Shown here piece by piece: positions 12,886 through 23,580 of a DNA stretch of 64,000 bases. Within the stretch, counting starts at the first letter, position 1; each line of letters begins with the position of its first letter. This DNA is from Thalassia testudinum (taxonomy: Eukaryota > Streptophyta > Magnoliopsida > Alismatales > Hydrocharitaceae): positions 18,707,501 to 18,771,500 of the forward strand of contig JAZHRO010000054.1 in the NCBI GenBank assembly GCA_037157565.1, read 5' to 3'. Under the pieces are notes generated by a model. That model did no database searches and was not told where the DNA came from. It saw only the letters and a program-made list of their open reading frames with translations. The translations under genes and the position numbers were made by a program.

Positions 12886-13523
12886 GCTTCCACAATCAAG
12901 TCTTCAAGAAGAAATGGATAAAATGCATGTTATTCCTTATAGTAACTTTTTGGTTATTCCAATATGCCAGATATTTTCCCTTCACTGACCAAAATATATG
13001 GTTGTCTTGATGCCAATATGTATTCTAGTATATCAGGCAAAAACATTTATCAATAATTCTTAAACTTGGAAAAGTCTCTATCAGCTCTGATCAACAATGT
13101 GAGATCCAGCATTTAAGAAGAACCCTTGCAAAGTCATCCACCATGACTGAAGTTAGGTACTAACGTCTAAAAACAAGCCTTCTAAGAAATGTATATATGA
13201 AATCATAAGAGAACAGATTCAACTTTTTGATGAAAAAAGGAACCAGAGGAAACACAGATATTAACGTGGGAAGAAGCCAAAGATTTTCTCATGCTCCTTA
13301 TAGCTTAAGGCAGAATACATCCCATCTGGATAGTTGGGCCTCTAAAAAGACAATGACACCAAAATACTTTTACATTTTAAAGTTGTTATGGATAACCAAT
13401 TTGAATAATAGCTGTCCAACAATACAATAGATTTTTTCCTTTTAACCCGTCGTCAGATTTAGCCAAAATCCAGCATGAGTACAGTTTCCCCTCTATATAC
13501 TAATTAACAAGCGATAAAAGAAA
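12886..13523. other. 3' flank of the MMD1-like gene
   Basis: AT-rich noncoding DNA that presumably holds the 3' UTR. No gene or repeat stands out up to the left end of the Mutator-like element at about 13524. Confidence 0.5.
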
Positions 13524-14767
13524 GGAGGTTTTACATATATACCCCTGTAAACTTTCGATAAAACATCTATATCCTCATGTTCTTGATATTTATGTATATA
13601 CTCCTATAAAATTACTATGTTAAAGCCGTATGCCCTTGCTTTGTTAAATCCAAAGGAAAACGTCATAAAAAATATAAAAAAATAGAAAAATTTATATATT
13701 CATTCCTAAATATATCTCTCCCCTATTTTTCCCTCTAAACTCTTACACCTCCCCCATCCTCTCCTTCTCCCTCTGCTTTGGCCGCCGAGGCGGGTGCGGG
13801 CCTCGACAAACAAAACCCACTTCTTCCCTTCTCCCTCTCCATTCGCTTCTCCACACGCCACACCCTCCCCATGCAATGCCACTCCAATGGACCCTCACCC
13901 TCTGCCTCCTCCTCCTCCTCCCAACCCTAACACCCAGTAGCAGCAACATCAACATCTGCGCCCCAGCAGGCGCACTTCCCACACCCACCCCTACAGCGAT
14001 GACCCCTTCCTCCTGCTGGACGACGACCCTTCCCCCTCCCCTTCCTCAAGTGCAACTGCTCCCCTGCAGCCTGGTAGCGCGAGATGGAGCTCAAGGCCAT
14101 GCTCGCCCCCTCCCTTGTCTTCCCCATCGACTCCCTCCGCGGCGATGAGCTCCTCTCCCTCCCCTCCCCTCTCAAATCCCGCAACAACTACATCGTTGTT
14201 CGCAACCACACCCTCTCCCTCTAGTGCCACACCTTCTTCCACTCCTTCCTCTCCAAGTCCGATGTGCTCTAGACTGTCTCCTCCGCGTACGGCCCCTTTG
14301 TCTCCTCCACCTATAACTTCCTCTACTTCAATGGCTTCATCAACTTCGACGTCTCCCCTGCCCTTCACCGCTCCTCCCCCTCCCCCTCCATCCTCATTGC
14401 CAGCACGGGCCTCACCAGTCTCTCCACAACCTCGCAGCTCCGCAACTTCGGCCTCTGCGTCATCCTCAAGGCCCGCACCCGCCCCAACGGCCACATCGGG
14501 GGGGAGAAGGAGAGGAAGGGGGAGGAGGAGGAGGCATGAAGGTTTAGGGAGAAAAATAAGGGAGAGATATATTTAGGGATGAATATATAAATTTTCATTT
14601 TTTTAATATATTTTATATTTTTTATAATATTTTCTGTTGGATTTAACGGAGCAGGGACATATGGCCTTAACGATGTAACTTTGCAGGAGTATATATATAA
14701 ATATCAAGAACATTGAGGTATATACATCTTATTGAAAGTTTACAGGGATATATATGTAAAAACCCCT
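13524..14767. mobile_element. Mutator-like element with long TIRs (Pack-MULE type)
   Basis: The sequence from 13524 inward (TTTTACATATATACCCCTG, then GTAAACTTTC, TGTTCTTGATATTTAT, CCTAAATATATCTCTCCC) reappears inverted at the other end up to 14767. The arms are roughly 200 bp long and diverged by point changes and small gaps. Arms of this length with no transposase, enclosing a GC-rich piece of foreign coding-like DNA, are the hallmark of Pack-MULEs. The flanks AAAGAAAG and GAAGGAAAA are similar but do not give a clean 9-bp target duplication, so the exact ends are uncertain by a few bases. Confidence 0.8.
13887..14510 (+). pseudogene. Captured host-gene fragment inside the Mutator-like element
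   Basis: Between the arms lies a GC-rich stretch that reads like the N-terminal part of a real protein, but with breaks. It starts MDPHPLPPPPPPNPNTQ and meets an in-frame TAG at 13938. It continues through YSDDPFLLLDDDPSPSPSSS. A second coherent frame then begins at the ATG at 14084 (MELKAMLAPSLVFPIDSLRG) and runs through further TAG stops to segments such as SAYGPFVSSTYNFLYFNGF and STGLTSLSTTSQLRNFG near 14300-14460. The amino-acid mix of the second frame looks like genuine protein, while the overlapping Ser/Pro-rich and Glu/Gly-rich frames look like shadows. I do not recognise the parent gene. At least two in-frame stops and a probable frameshift make this copy non-coding. Confidence 0.6.
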
Positions 14768-16096
14768 GAAGGAAAAGGCAATAAAGGAAAAGATGCCAGA
14801 CTTTTCCTCTCAAGAAGCCAAACTTTTGCCTCAGTTTTATCAACTTCCTGATTTGTCAACTTGCTCCTGCTTCCCTTTGAAGCATATCAACACCCTTTCA
14901 TCTGAACAAGCATCATATATTTAATTTCTCAAGGAAAAAAGATATTCATGGAGCTGCCATTTGATTCAAACAATTCACCACTTGCAATCCAATTAGTCAC
15001 GACATAGAGATGAAGCAAGCAAAGGAACTTTATTGGTCACCATCTTAAGAAATCACATTTTTACTATTTTAAAACTACAATGGTTTTCTGCCTGAAAGGC
15101 ATTTTCTTCTCTAATAAGAAGCCAGATATACCTTTTCCCCTAAATATTTAGAAGCACAGAAATGATAGCTGCACACCCTTTTTTAAGCAATTATAACGCT
15201 CATTTAAGTGCATTTTAAAGAAAAACAGGAGCAGAGAAAACTTTCCTCCAAAGAGAAAGGAAAGATTTTCTGATTCCTCTGCTTTGGCAAACTGTTTCAA
15301 TATGATCAAAGCAAGGTCTCTTGTTAATTGAAAAGCAGTGTAGTCCCACAAGCAATTCTAACTTTATTGGGAATGTTTTTACTACAATCTGGTTTTCGCA
15401 TTAGCAATATGGTACCCCACAGTGAGGATCTAAGAATAATTCAGTCAAAATGGAATATTCATTAGTACACAGTCCACAAACAGCTACTTTATTTCTACAC
15501 CACCCAACATGCAACAACCATATATGATAGAAATGGTGTTATACAGTCCACAAGCAGCCACATTATTTCTGCTATACAACCCAACAAGCAAGAACCGTAC
15601 ATGACAGAGTTGGTGATACCTTATTGAAGATCATAATGGCATTGTAAAGCTTAGGGCTTTTAGGAGTTGAGGTCTACATCAAGAACAATATAGAAGCATC
15701 ATCACAGATGCGTGAGAACTAATCAGCAATGCTCATATATGAGATTATCAGTCAGAATTCACAGAGCTCAATTAAAAAAATATGCATTTGAAATTTCAAA
15801 AAGCAAACAAACTGTCAATACTTCTAAACAAATCAAACCTGGGAACATCATATTTCTTTGAGACTGCAAGTCAAAACCGAAAAATCAGATGAACCAAACG
15901 AATAAAATAAAAATCATCAGCAGCCCAGTAGTTGCAAAGTTTCAATATGCCAAGACTGCAAACATGGACAGGGACAATTAGTGCAAATCATCCAACATTG
16001 CGTAAACCAAACCCGCACAGACTTGCATACGCACCGGCAATGAACAAAAGATCAAAACAAAGCCAACTCCTGCTAAATTCACTGCAAGTTACACCT
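14768..16096. other. Intergenic DNA and probable 3' UTR of the BPC gene
   Basis: AT-rich, with no ORF of note. The BPC transcript (minus strand) should end somewhere here. TTTATT on the plus strand, which is AATAAA on the minus strand, occurs near 15488 among other places. An imperfect 70-bp tandem duplication is listed separately. Confidence 0.5.
15469..15615. repeat. Imperfect 70-73 bp tandem duplication
   Basis: 15469-15538 and 15543-15615 both begin ACAGTCCACAA and end with a TTGGTG-like or ATGGTG-like motif. They share CAACCCAACA-like and ATGA(T/C)AGA motifs, with several substitutions and a small gap. Both copies lie in the probable 3' region of the BPC gene, and the first contains an AATAAA-like signal on the minus strand. 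Confidence 0.7.
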
Positions 16097-16978
16097 TCAC
16101 CTGATGGTCACAAACTTGTTCGTCCCATGTTTCGCCCAGTAAGGCCTCAGGTCAATCGGATCTGAAAGGTTGTAACCCTCAGAAATGAGCTTCTCCAGGA
16201 CCTTCTTAAATGCGCCCTGGCTCATCTTCCTCCCAGCAATCCTTGCGCCACGCCTCTTCTGGCTCATCGGGAGTGGGTACATTGAAATGCCGGTGGTGCA
16301 GCAGGCTGACTGCCAGCCCCCAACACCCCATCTGTAGCACTGCTGTGGTGTGCCCGTGCAAGTGCAAACCGGGGCGGGCAACGTGGAGATATCCAAATCC
16401 ACCCCATTGATGACCATCTCCAAGCTCTTCCTTGCGGGTTTCCCTCGCGAAGCGGTGCCATTAGCAGCTCCCTCCTTGGGTGCGCTCGCCTTCTTGGGCT
16501 TCTTCGGCTTAGGCGCCTTACCAGTCCTGCCTGCGGGCCTCTTCTTTGGGGAGGGGTCTTTCCTCTCCCCATTCTCACCAATAAGCACCATCTGATTCTC
16601 ATCCTTTTGCAGGTCAAGGTGCTGCTTTTGCTGCTGCTGCTGCTGCTGCTGCTGTGGCACCATCTGAACGCTCACGTGATTGTCGGGAATGAGCGCGTAA
16701 TTGGGCTGATGTAAAGGCAGCATGTGGGCAAACTTGTCCCTCTGTTGCAACCAGTTCTCCCTGGCGAAATCCACGGGGATAGATGGGTGCGGCATCACAC
16801 CCCCGCTGCCGCAGTCACGTTGGAGGAACGCACCATAGCCGAGGAGCCCCTTCGCGCCCCTCTCGGCCCCCGCAATGGACATGAGCTGCAACCCAAGATT
16901 GCTCTTGTAAGGGGGCTGCGGCTGCTCGCAGTAGCAGCCCCAATCCCTGGGACCAAACCCGCCACACCCATCATCCAT
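16097..16978 (-). CDS. BPC: BBR/BPC GAGA-motif-binding transcription factor
   Basis: A single coding exon of 293 codons. Family knowledge: BARLEY B RECOMBINANT / BASIC PENTACYSTEINE proteins are plant-specific nuclear factors that bind GA/CT repeats and recruit Polycomb partners to homeotic and other genes. Seen here: the group I N-terminal motif (FGPRDWGCYCEQ), SNLGLQLMSI, HPSIPVDFARENWLQQRDKF and HMLPLHQPNYALIPDN. A nine-Gln run follows at residues 109-117, then a Lys/Pro-rich basic segment at about 143-164 (likely nuclear targeting), and the C-terminal DNA-binding domain at about 186-293. That domain has the five-Cys pattern CTCTGTPQQCYRWG plus WQSACC, then SMYPLP, RRGARIAGRKMSQGAFKK and the terminal WAKHGTNKFVTIR. 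The length fits group I. The ATG at 16978 opens the conserved MDDG start. It lies tail-to-tail with the MMD1-like gene. Confidence 0.95.
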   Translation of the reverse strand: MDDGCGGFGPRDWGCYCEQPQPPYKSNLGLQLMSIAGAERGAKGLLGYGAFLQRDCGSGGVMPHPSIPVDFARENWLQQRDKFAHMLPLHQPNYALIPDNHVSVQMVPQQQQQQQQQKQHLDLQKDENQMVLIGENGERKDPSPKKRPAGRTGKAPKPKKPKKASAPKEGAANGTASRGKPARKSLEMVINGVDLDISTLPAPVCTCTGTPQQCYRWGVGGWQSACCTTGISMYPLPMSQKRRGARIAGRKMSQGAFKKVLEKLISEGYNLSDPIDLRPYWAKHGTNKFVTIR

Positions 16979-17087
16979 TTCTCCAAGCTCAACAAGGAAA
17001 CCGCCCCAAGATCCAACCTTTGCTCTTCACAGGGCCTCAAAAGCCAAGCCCATGAACAACCCTCACCAGCTCCACCTGTTACCAAGA

Positions 17088-17423
17088 CTGCAGGATAGAG
17101 ATAAAACGAATCAGCAAATGGGGAAAAGGAGGGCTCCATTGCAAACCCTAATTCCGGGATCCACGAAGAAATGGGGACCACAACGGCGCTACCCAGGTGG
17201 TGGAATCCCGATTGCGTGCGCTCCGATGGGGAAAGATCGGATCTTGGGAGGTCCTTGACGTCCCAAGATCAGATCTTGGAAGGTGAAGAATGGCGATGTG
17301 GACATGTTAATAACAATAAGGAAAACTCCAAGGAATGAGGAAAGGGAAGAATAAAAATAAAGAAGCAGAAGGAAGACATATAGACAACAGCACAGATCCG
17401 GAGAGAGGAGAGAGAGGACTTAC
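17088..17423 (-). other. Predicted 5'-UTR intron of the BPC gene
   Basis: On the minus strand a strong donor GTAAGT begins at 17423. An acceptor with a pyrimidine tract (TATCCTGCAG) ends at 17088, 109 nt before the BPC start codon. BPC genes are known to carry leader introns, often with CT repeats nearby. The model is inferred from splice motifs only. Confidence 0.55.
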
Positions 17424-17432
17424 TTTGATTGA

Positions 17433-17436
<4 letters not shown>

Positions 17437-17464
<28 letters not shown>

Positions 17465-17538
17465 TGTGGCCGTCTAGGGTTCTCTCTTTCTTGGCCGGGA
17501 GGGTGATGCAGAGAGAGAGAGAGAGACAGAGAGAGAGA
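17437..17538 (-). repeat. GA/CT repeats in the BPC leader
   Basis: (GA)14 at 17437-17464 and a second, once-interrupted GA run at 17511-17538 lie just upstream of the predicted leader intron. On the transcribed strand they read as CT repeats in the first leader exon. GA repeats are the recognition sequence of the protein encoded next to them. Confidence 0.9.
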
Positions 17539-17568
17539 TGGGAGGCCACGGGGGGCAAATCGTTTTCC

Positions 17569-17576
17569 TATAAATA
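17569..17576 (-). promoter_or_regulatory. TATA-like box for the BPC gene
   Basis: TATTTATA on the minus strand lies about 35 bp upstream of the outer CT repeat. A start near 17540 would place both CT runs in the first leader exon. Position and sequence are consistent, but no transcript data are available. Confidence 0.4.
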
Positions 17577-17975
17577 TTAGATTCGTTGTGGGACAACTTG
17601 CAGCGCTGCCCCATTCCATGTGCTTTTAGTTGCAGATATACCCTCCTTGTCAATGTTGGAACACATGTTACGTATGCTTGACCACGTGGAACACAGTAAA
17701 AAATAAAAATAAAACAAATATCGGTGTAAAATAATTTAAAAATTAATTACTTCACTTTTTTGCGTTGATTTTCTAAAAATATTCTGAATGCATTCATATA
17801 TTTTTTTAATTAATTTCATCCAAATCAACCAGTGTTCAAATAAAATTATTATCTCAACTTTTAATTGTAAAATATGTTTTTATATTCTTATCTTTTTATA
17901 ATTGTAAAGTAGTAGCACTATTTACATTTTAACAATATTTCAAATCTTTCTCCTAACTTCAAACTTATTTATTAA
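17577..17975. other. AT-rich upstream region of the BPC gene
   Basis: No genes are seen. Possible distal promoter of the BPC gene, very AT-rich from 17690 onward. Confidence 0.4.
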
Positions 17976-19388
17976 TGTTGGCGAAGGTTAAAAATCGTCA
18001 CCAAGAACAAGAGGCAATATATGTTACACAAATGTAATAAAGATATAAGAATTCAATATCTTTTCTTTGTAGTGAAAAGTTGTTTCAACATGAGGTGACC
18101 TAGTGGAGACCACCATAACAAATAAATCCTTGCAAATGATTAGATGCCCAATTAGGTGAGGTGTCACAAACACTTCACTAAGTGATAGTGTTAGTTTATC
18201 TCAATCAAACCTAGCACCTCTCTACTATGAAAATAAACACCTTGGCAAACATAAGACTTGACGCCTATAGGAGTAACTCTAATTATCTTCTTGAGAAAGA
18301 TATCACTAATAAAAATGCTTGTTGGGCCTTTGTAGACCACCGTTGCAAGCTTCCACCTCATTGTTGGGAAATCCTCGAGGAGTGAGGATTCAAATGATTC
18401 AATCCCTAGATCTCTATGCCATTGTGGAAGTATAAAAACAATCGTTTAAAAAATTTCTTCGAATCATAACTCAGATCAATGCCCAAAATTTGAATAATAG
18501 AAATTGAAAAACAAGAACAACCAAGAAAACTAGAACCACATAGGAAGAACTAATTTATTTTCGTTCCAGAATCCTCACAAGTAATGTGATTACCTATGGG
18601 TGATGTAACATAACACCTCACATGTTGTGTCTATGCCTTCTACAATAACTCCTAGCACACCTTAGGACCTTTTTCTCAGCAAGCAGATGAGACCCCCAAT
18701 ACCAAGAACATCCAATTCACATTTCATTTAGTGAACTCTTCGCGAAACTATCTTGTGATCCATGAACACTTCGTGTTTCCAAGATACAATCGCCTCAAAT
18801 TTCTCGCATGCGAGCAAAACCACCAATTAGGGTCTTGATTATATAGTCCTCTTCATTGGTTAGTTGACTGTTTAGATGATCGATCGATACCCACCAAAGG
18901 AGTCCCCACCACAGAGGGGGCTAAACTTTATAAGTTGGTTGCCCAGTAGTTGAAGGAGACAACCTACTTGTAAGGGACAGGTCATCCCTTCCTCTTCCTA
19001 GTCGACACCCTCAAGAGGTGTTGGCTGGGAACTTCTCCTTTCCTTCTCTCCTTATCAACTACAGGAGTTGGTCTCCACAAGAATTTAGGATGATTTGTGA
19101 TTTATTGGGAAGGGAACTAAGGTTTGCAAGAGGAGATATTTATAGTGATCCAAATCATAATTCTAATATGACGTGAACTCTTTTATCTACATTGAAGGGT
19201 TGGGATTTAAACCTACTTAATTTTCATGTGATTAACTTAAAACAAATTTTGAGACGTTAGGATCTAGTAATCAAACATTAATTAATTGTAATCCAACCCT
19301 TGGATTTTGTATTTAGTTAAATTAGGTGCAATTAATCACCATCGAGTAGGAACTTACCAAAATCATTATTGATTTCATAACGCCAACA
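17976..19388. mobile_element. Candidate solo LTR
   Basis: The 1413-bp unit begins TGTTGGCG and ends CGCCAACA, a perfect 8-bp inverted terminus of the TG...CA kind used by LTR retrotransposons. The flanking pentamers are ATTAA and ATGAA, a four-of-five match. No coding sequence lies inside. This fits an old solo LTR of unknown family; a chance pairing of termini is the alternative. Confidence 0.5.
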
Positions 19389-20499
19389 ATGAAGGGTGTA
19401 GAATTAGTGGAATTGTGACGTCACACCTCTCAGGTATTTCAAATACCCGTGAATCCTTCACATTGGAAAACATATGAAACCCTTACGATTAAATCCCGAG
19501 TTCATTGTCCATCTTATCACGGGTTACACATTTTTCACATTCTCTTTGTATCATTGGGACGAGAATGAAAATCAGATCATTTCCCAAATAATTATCTTCT
19601 TCTCTTTTATGCATGGATCTAATTATGATCCGTACGACCATGCACATGGAACTTCATACATCCCAACATATGTGGAGTAAGCTCAAGTCTCCTGATATGT
19701 TGCTTATACCTACAACAGCTAATCTGTGTAATCTCTTTGAGAAATCATGTATCTCTTACACCTTCATATGCATACCAGCTTTCCAATCTTTATCACCAAA
19801 GTGGTTGCATTAATTATCGGTCCACCAAATCTGCATATTCAAACATAAAGGCACATATCTATCTTAAGTCAAATGATACACCTCCATGACAGTTATAAGA
19901 AAAGGGCTTCCGCATTTCCATGTCAACGGTTCAACCCCTTGACTCAACTTGTGTTATAGCCTCGAATCTCTATTCCCATGCAGAGGATGCTCATCAAGGG
20001 CATCAGTCAGGTAACAGTCTCTAAAGAAAATTATCACTCTTCTCAGACTAAAGACAACAGTTCGATATTATGATAGTTCTTGATGACTTATCGAAATCCT
20101 CGATTCAAATTGTTTGGTTTCTTCGATATCTGTCATCGATTTATCCAACTTGGCAAGGTACATTTCCTAATTGTATTGAGGGATCCATGTAACCATATTT
20201 TATGTGTCCATGTGATCTAATACTTAGATCTTAATCACTAATTGAGTAATTCGACTTAGGTTGGCTTGATCAGGGCACATAACTATAACACTTACATACA
20301 AAGTTAATCAAGGCTGCAAGCTAGTTATTGGAAGCTACAAACGCATGTCTTCTTATCTTTTCAATGAAATATGGACTCATGATTAATTAATGTGTGAAAT
20401 ATCTCCATTAAACCATTGGAGTTTTAGATGCTTGGTGAGTCATCCAAATAACCTAACAAGTCATTACTTGGATCCAAATAATGGGCCAGTCATGAGAGC
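19389..20499. other. Noncoding DNA between two LTR insertions
   Basis: No gene motif is found. Text such as CCCATGCAGAGGATGCTCATCAAGG hints at an old retroelement remnant, but no domain or terminus can be shown. Confidence 0.4.
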
Positions 20500-20551
20500 A
20501 AAAGTGTTACGAACGTGGCTTCAAGACGTTTTAAGACATCTGGGAGGTGTC

Positions 20552-21417
20552 CCAGACGTCTGGAACCCCTTCCAGACGTCTGGGATTTAATTTTCTGCGG
20601 AGTACGGGGTTGCGTCTGCGCGCATGCGCGCGCAGACCTGCAACCGCCACCCTCTTCCTCTTTTTCCCTCTCTCCTGCAGGCGCAGTGCTGCGCTCCCTC
20701 TCTCTCTCTCCCCGCGCGACCTTATAAGGCCCTCGCCCTCTCCCTCACTCTCATCTCCTCCGCTTCCCTCTTCTTCTTCTCCTAGCCGGTGCGAGAGCGC
20801 GAGCGAGCGGCGGCAGCCGCGACGAGTGTGCGGGAGGAGGTGTTGCGCGAGGGAGGAGACGCTCGACCATGAGGGCTCAAGCTTGCCGAGGCAGCTAGGG
20901 CCGGCCAGCGGGGGAGCAGTGGGCGTGGAGCATCGCTGGAGGGCTGCTGCAGCTCGAGCAGCAGGCGGACGGGGCGCGGCGCGGTCGTGCGTCGCGGGCG
21001 GAGAGCGAGAGGAGCTCTGATTCTGGAAATTTTTCCAGAATCAGACGTCTGGGCTTACGACCAGATGACGGTGAAGACGTCTGGAGGATTGTCTAGACAT
21101 CTAACAGGTAAGATATTTCGTCTCCTTCCTTTTTCGCGCGTACGGCCATGCAGCCGTCCGCCGCGCCTTCATCTGCAACCCGTCGTGCTGAGAGCGAGGA
21201 GTGGTTATGTGCAGGTTCTACTCGGGAGGGCACGAGGCTCGCCATCCAACGCGAATCGGACGTCTGGCCGCACTGCCAGACGACGAAAAGGACTTCCAGA
21301 CGTCCGGGTTGACCATCGGACGTCTGGGAATTAAGCCAGATGCCCCCGCAGGCTTCTGGACGTCTGAGGGACTACACAGAGTGAAGGTATCCTCTGAACC
21401 ACCTTTTAAGACGTCTG
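20552..21417. repeat. Array of palindromic CCAGACGTCTGG / GACGTC motifs
   Basis: The perfect 12-bp palindrome CCAGACGTCTGG occurs at 20552-20563 and 20572-20583, exactly 20 bp apart. GACGTC with AGA/GGA and TCTGG flanks recurs near 21044, 21074, 21269, 21296, 21327, 21358 and 21409, along with decayed forms such as AGACATCTGGG. The same pair with the same 20-bp spacing is found in LTR D (50302 and 50322). B LTRs carry about eight copies each, for example 24361-24372. GACGTC is the C-box/CRE core bound by plant bZIP proteins. Confidence 0.85.
21019..21042. promoter_or_regulatory. Perfect inverted repeat with two TTCnnGAA units
   Basis: Arms GATTCTGGAAA and TTTCCAGAATC are separated by 2 bp. 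Each arm region contains a TTCnnGAA dimer, the half-unit of plant heat-shock elements. The same 24-bp structure is at 49846-49869 in LTR D. In the B LTRs it is degenerate (near 24090-24115 and 38705-38728). Confidence 0.6.
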
Positions 21418-23191
21418 GAAGAGGTTCTAGACATCTAATTCTGGACTGTTTCATCGTTTTCAACCCGTTTAGGGCCGTTCGGAGTCCGTTTTCCGCGTTT
21501 CAAGTTGCGTTCTTTCCGGAATAAAATCCTCTATCTGTTTACAGTAATTATATACTATTCTGAGAAACTCCTTGTGCTTGATCCTTGTGTTAGGATCCCG
21601 TTCCATTGCAGTCTCGGGGGTTGCGGAGGCACGCGGGATTTCCAACCACGCCCCCAGTACTCCCGTTGTAGCTGATAGAGTGGCTTTTAATTTACTTAAT
21701 CAAATTTGTTACAATTGTGGAATAATTAATAGAGTCTAGGGCACTGCATGAACCTTAGGACTGAGAAACTAGATTGATTGATAGATCCTAGGGTATTGCA
21801 TGAAACCTAGGACTGGAAACTAGATTGGATGATAGATCATAGGGTACGGCATGAATCCTAGGACTGGAAAACTAGTGATATGTATATAATATTGCAGTCT
21901 TGGAAAATGTGGAAAGGAAATAATAGCTGCCTGTAATGAATAAGTAAACACGATTGAGAACATGGGTTGCATGAACGTGAAACTGGAACGGTGAAACCTA
22001 AATGTGCTGAGTAAAAGAGCTGGAACCCTACGGGGAATTAGGAGTAGAACTCCTGAAAAGAGAATGGAATGGAACTGAGAAAGAAAGATGTGGAAATGTG
22101 TTGTCTCTGGGGTACGTGATACCAAAGAGAGCACACATTACCTCTTAGTGCAGAGCGGAGCTAGCCGCCCCAGGGACCCAGGGTTAGGTATGGCCACTTT
22201 GTATCGACTTGCTGGCCCTCGTGTACGCAGTACCGAGGAGAGCTACTAGTGTAGGGAGAGCACTGGCTACCCCACGGCCCCGGGGTTCTGCTAGCCTCTT
22301 ACACAGACTTGTTAGGCCCACTGGGCAAACCAGGGTAGTCAGGTGAGGGTGCGCGGACTGTGGAGGGGTTGGACCCCTATTACTGAGAGGGCTCTGCCCT
22401 ATACTGGTTCTGTGCTGTGCTTTGGGCGCACCCGTTAACGGAAACGACTGACCGCGTGCCAGTGCGGGATAGCTACCCGTATGTTTATCGCACGTGCCGT
22501 AGTCACCGTTATGTCTGTCAGCGACCTTGGGGTGGTTGACTGAGAGTAGGATCACCACGGGGGACTCTCCCGGCCAGGAGAGCACCACGTGTTACTTCTA
22601 CTTTTCGGGAAAGACTGCAATCAAGATCGTTCCCGCGAGGAACATTCGAGATCAAGTGAAAGATCTGAGAATTAGATAAATCGTGAAATGATACAAAGAT
22701 GTAAATAAAGAAAGTAACAAGTTATAACAGCTACTGTACACTTTGCTGCTTCTTTAGTTTTAGCTGCCACTCTACTCAGCGTTTCGCTGATGTGTTACAC
22801 TCGTTACTTTTCAGGACCAGGTGTCGAGCAGCCAGTGTCAGCGGCTGCAGAGGACGCTGGGCCGAGTAGGGTCCAGTAGAGTTACCGCAGTTCTTTTGTA
22901 CCCCTTTTTGTTCCACTGTAGTGAGTAGTTCTTATTACTCTCTGTACTTTTCTTTAATTGTAGTTCATGTTATGTTATAAATGTTGTTCTACTGTTGTGG
23001 TGGTACATGCTGTAGTAGTTCTTTTTTTTAATGCTGTATTTTTGTTACTGCTAGTTATATTCATGCTGAATGTGGTTTATTTTACTGCTCTTTTGGTTAC
23101 TTCCTCGTTGGACGACTAGGTCTTGGGATTAGTCGAGTCGGTCCGGTTCTCGTGTCTCGTAGGGACTCAGGAATCGGGTCGTTACAAAAAG

Positions 23192-23575
23192 ATAGAGGAA
23201 TAATAGCATTATCTTCTCTCTAAAAATATGGAAAAAAAGATCATTAACTTCATAAACACCTAATGTTATCATGGAGCATTCATAAAACACCTAGGAATAC
23301 ACGCACATGCCATAGAATGTTCCTCTATAACGACCATCTTCATCACCACATGCACAGGTGCTATTAACGAACCCTACATCCACCAAAAGAGCTCCGACAA
23401 GACCACGAACCTTTATTCCAACATACATGCATTCGCCTCTTATACCCATTCCCATCCACCATAAACAAAACCCCCCAATAAAAAACCATAGTCCACATAC
23501 ACCCCATTAGGTAATAAAATTCAAATCCTTCTTCTTTAACATATCCACCACTTTATACCCAAGAGGGGAAGTGCC
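23192..23575. other. Short spacer between solo LTR A and element B
   Basis: 384 bp of AT-rich noncoding DNA with no recognisable feature. It was contiguous with the sequence now at 41034 onward before element B inserted. Confidence 0.6.
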
Positions 23576-23580
23576 TTTGG

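Larger units (their letters stand above)
20505..23186 (+). mobile_element. Solo LTR A of a chromovirus family
   Basis: 2682 bp, starting TGTTACGAAC and ending GGGTCGTTACA, with a perfect 5-bp target duplication AAAAG at 20500-20504 and 23187-23191. It matches the LTR of element D in length (2683 bp) and termini, and is a sister type to the LTRs of element B. No internal sequence is present, so it arose by recombination between two LTRs. A TATAAGG box near 20723 sits where the B LTRs have TATAAAA. The first 1 kb is GC-rich with palindromic GACGTC motifs. The middle third (22140-22600) is a conserved GC-rich block shared with the other LTRs and contains a CACGTG G-box near 22586. Confidence 0.92.

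Noticed and set aside
13991..14494. 167-codon minus-strand Glu/Gly-rich ORF
   Set aside because: Antisense shadow of the Ser/Pro-rich captured fragment in the Mutator-like element.
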